DNA of 5,740 nucleotides, from NCBI GenBank assembly GCA_030044455.1, contig JASHVU010000305.1, positions 1 through 5,740 of the forward strand, in the 5' to 3' direction. Made by a program: the position numbers and the translations under genes. This DNA is from Acidobacteriaceae bacterium. Lineage in GTDB: Bacteria > Acidobacteriota > Terriglobia > Terriglobales > Acidobacteriaceae. The notes beneath the pieces were generated by a model. It had not been told where the DNA came from. It made no database searches and saw nothing but the letters and a program-made list of their open reading frames with translations. Below, in pieces: positions 5,617-5,740 of this stretch; positions within the stretch are counted from its first letter, which is position 1; each line of letters opens with the position of its first letter.

Positions 5617-5740
5617 GAAAAGGCAGGCAAAATGAATTGGGCTTTATTGATTCCTGTATAACGAATGTCCTATTTAAGACGCAAAGAAAGCGGGCTGTGA
5701 CAGATGAAGGAGCGGAGCAGATCTTCGTGGTTCTGAAGGG
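5617..5740. other. Window end without a supported gene
   Basis: No start with a ribosome binding site and no recognisable protein. A TATAAC at 5657-5662 could be a plus-strand -10 but has no fitting -35. From 5661 a plus-strand frame stays open to the edge (TNVLFKTQRKRAVTDEGAEQ...), too short to judge. Confidence 0.4.

Noticed and set aside
5661..5740. Start of another plus-strand gene at the window edge
   Set aside because: Only about 26 codons are visible, with no start codon plus ribosome binding site and no recognisable motif.

Overview
The window reads like a piece of an Acidobacteriota (Terriglobia-type) chromosome. This rests on three things: a very long Oar-type TonB-dependent receptor with an N-terminal carboxypeptidase-regulatory-like domain; a divergent membrane protein whose N-terminal domain I associate with Acidobacteria from memory; and a downstream gap full of GC-rich palindromes of the kind scattered through acidobacterial genomes. 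The assignment is inference; no rRNA or marker gene is present.

Layout. (1) Positions 1-3470, minus strand: an outer-membrane TonB-dependent receptor, 1,156 codons visible, open throughout, with its C-terminus cut off by the window edge. It yields no single track-style ORF because its stop lies outside the window. (2) Positions 3471-3852: a divergent intergenic region of about 380 bp. It holds an unusually long candidate leader for the receptor (a 10-bp stem, a possible H-type pseudoknot ending 6 nt before the Shine-Dalgarno, and an alternative upstream pairing), a candidate minus-strand -10, two perfect dyads, and a consensus -10 for the plus-strand gene. (3) Positions 3853-5100, plus strand: a 415-residue protein with a cytoplasmic domain that resembles an OmpR/ToxR-type winged helix, one transmembrane helix and a ~230-residue extracytoplasmic domain. 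This is the topology of ToxR/CadC membrane-bound one-component regulators. (4) Positions 5101-5740: no intact gene. It contains a short GC-rich tandem duplication, the decayed 3' end of an IS1182-like transposase gene (frameshifted, with the expected catalytic Glu replaced by Gln), a small MITE/REP-like element with inverted ends and a 7-bp direct repeat at its borders, and a second, unrelated 20-bp palindrome.

How it may work together (inference): the divergent membrane regulator senses something in the periplasm and controls the receptor, itself, or both through the dyads in the shared intergenic region, possibly with a second RNA-level control on receptor translation. Neither the transported substrate nor the sensed signal can be read from the sequence.
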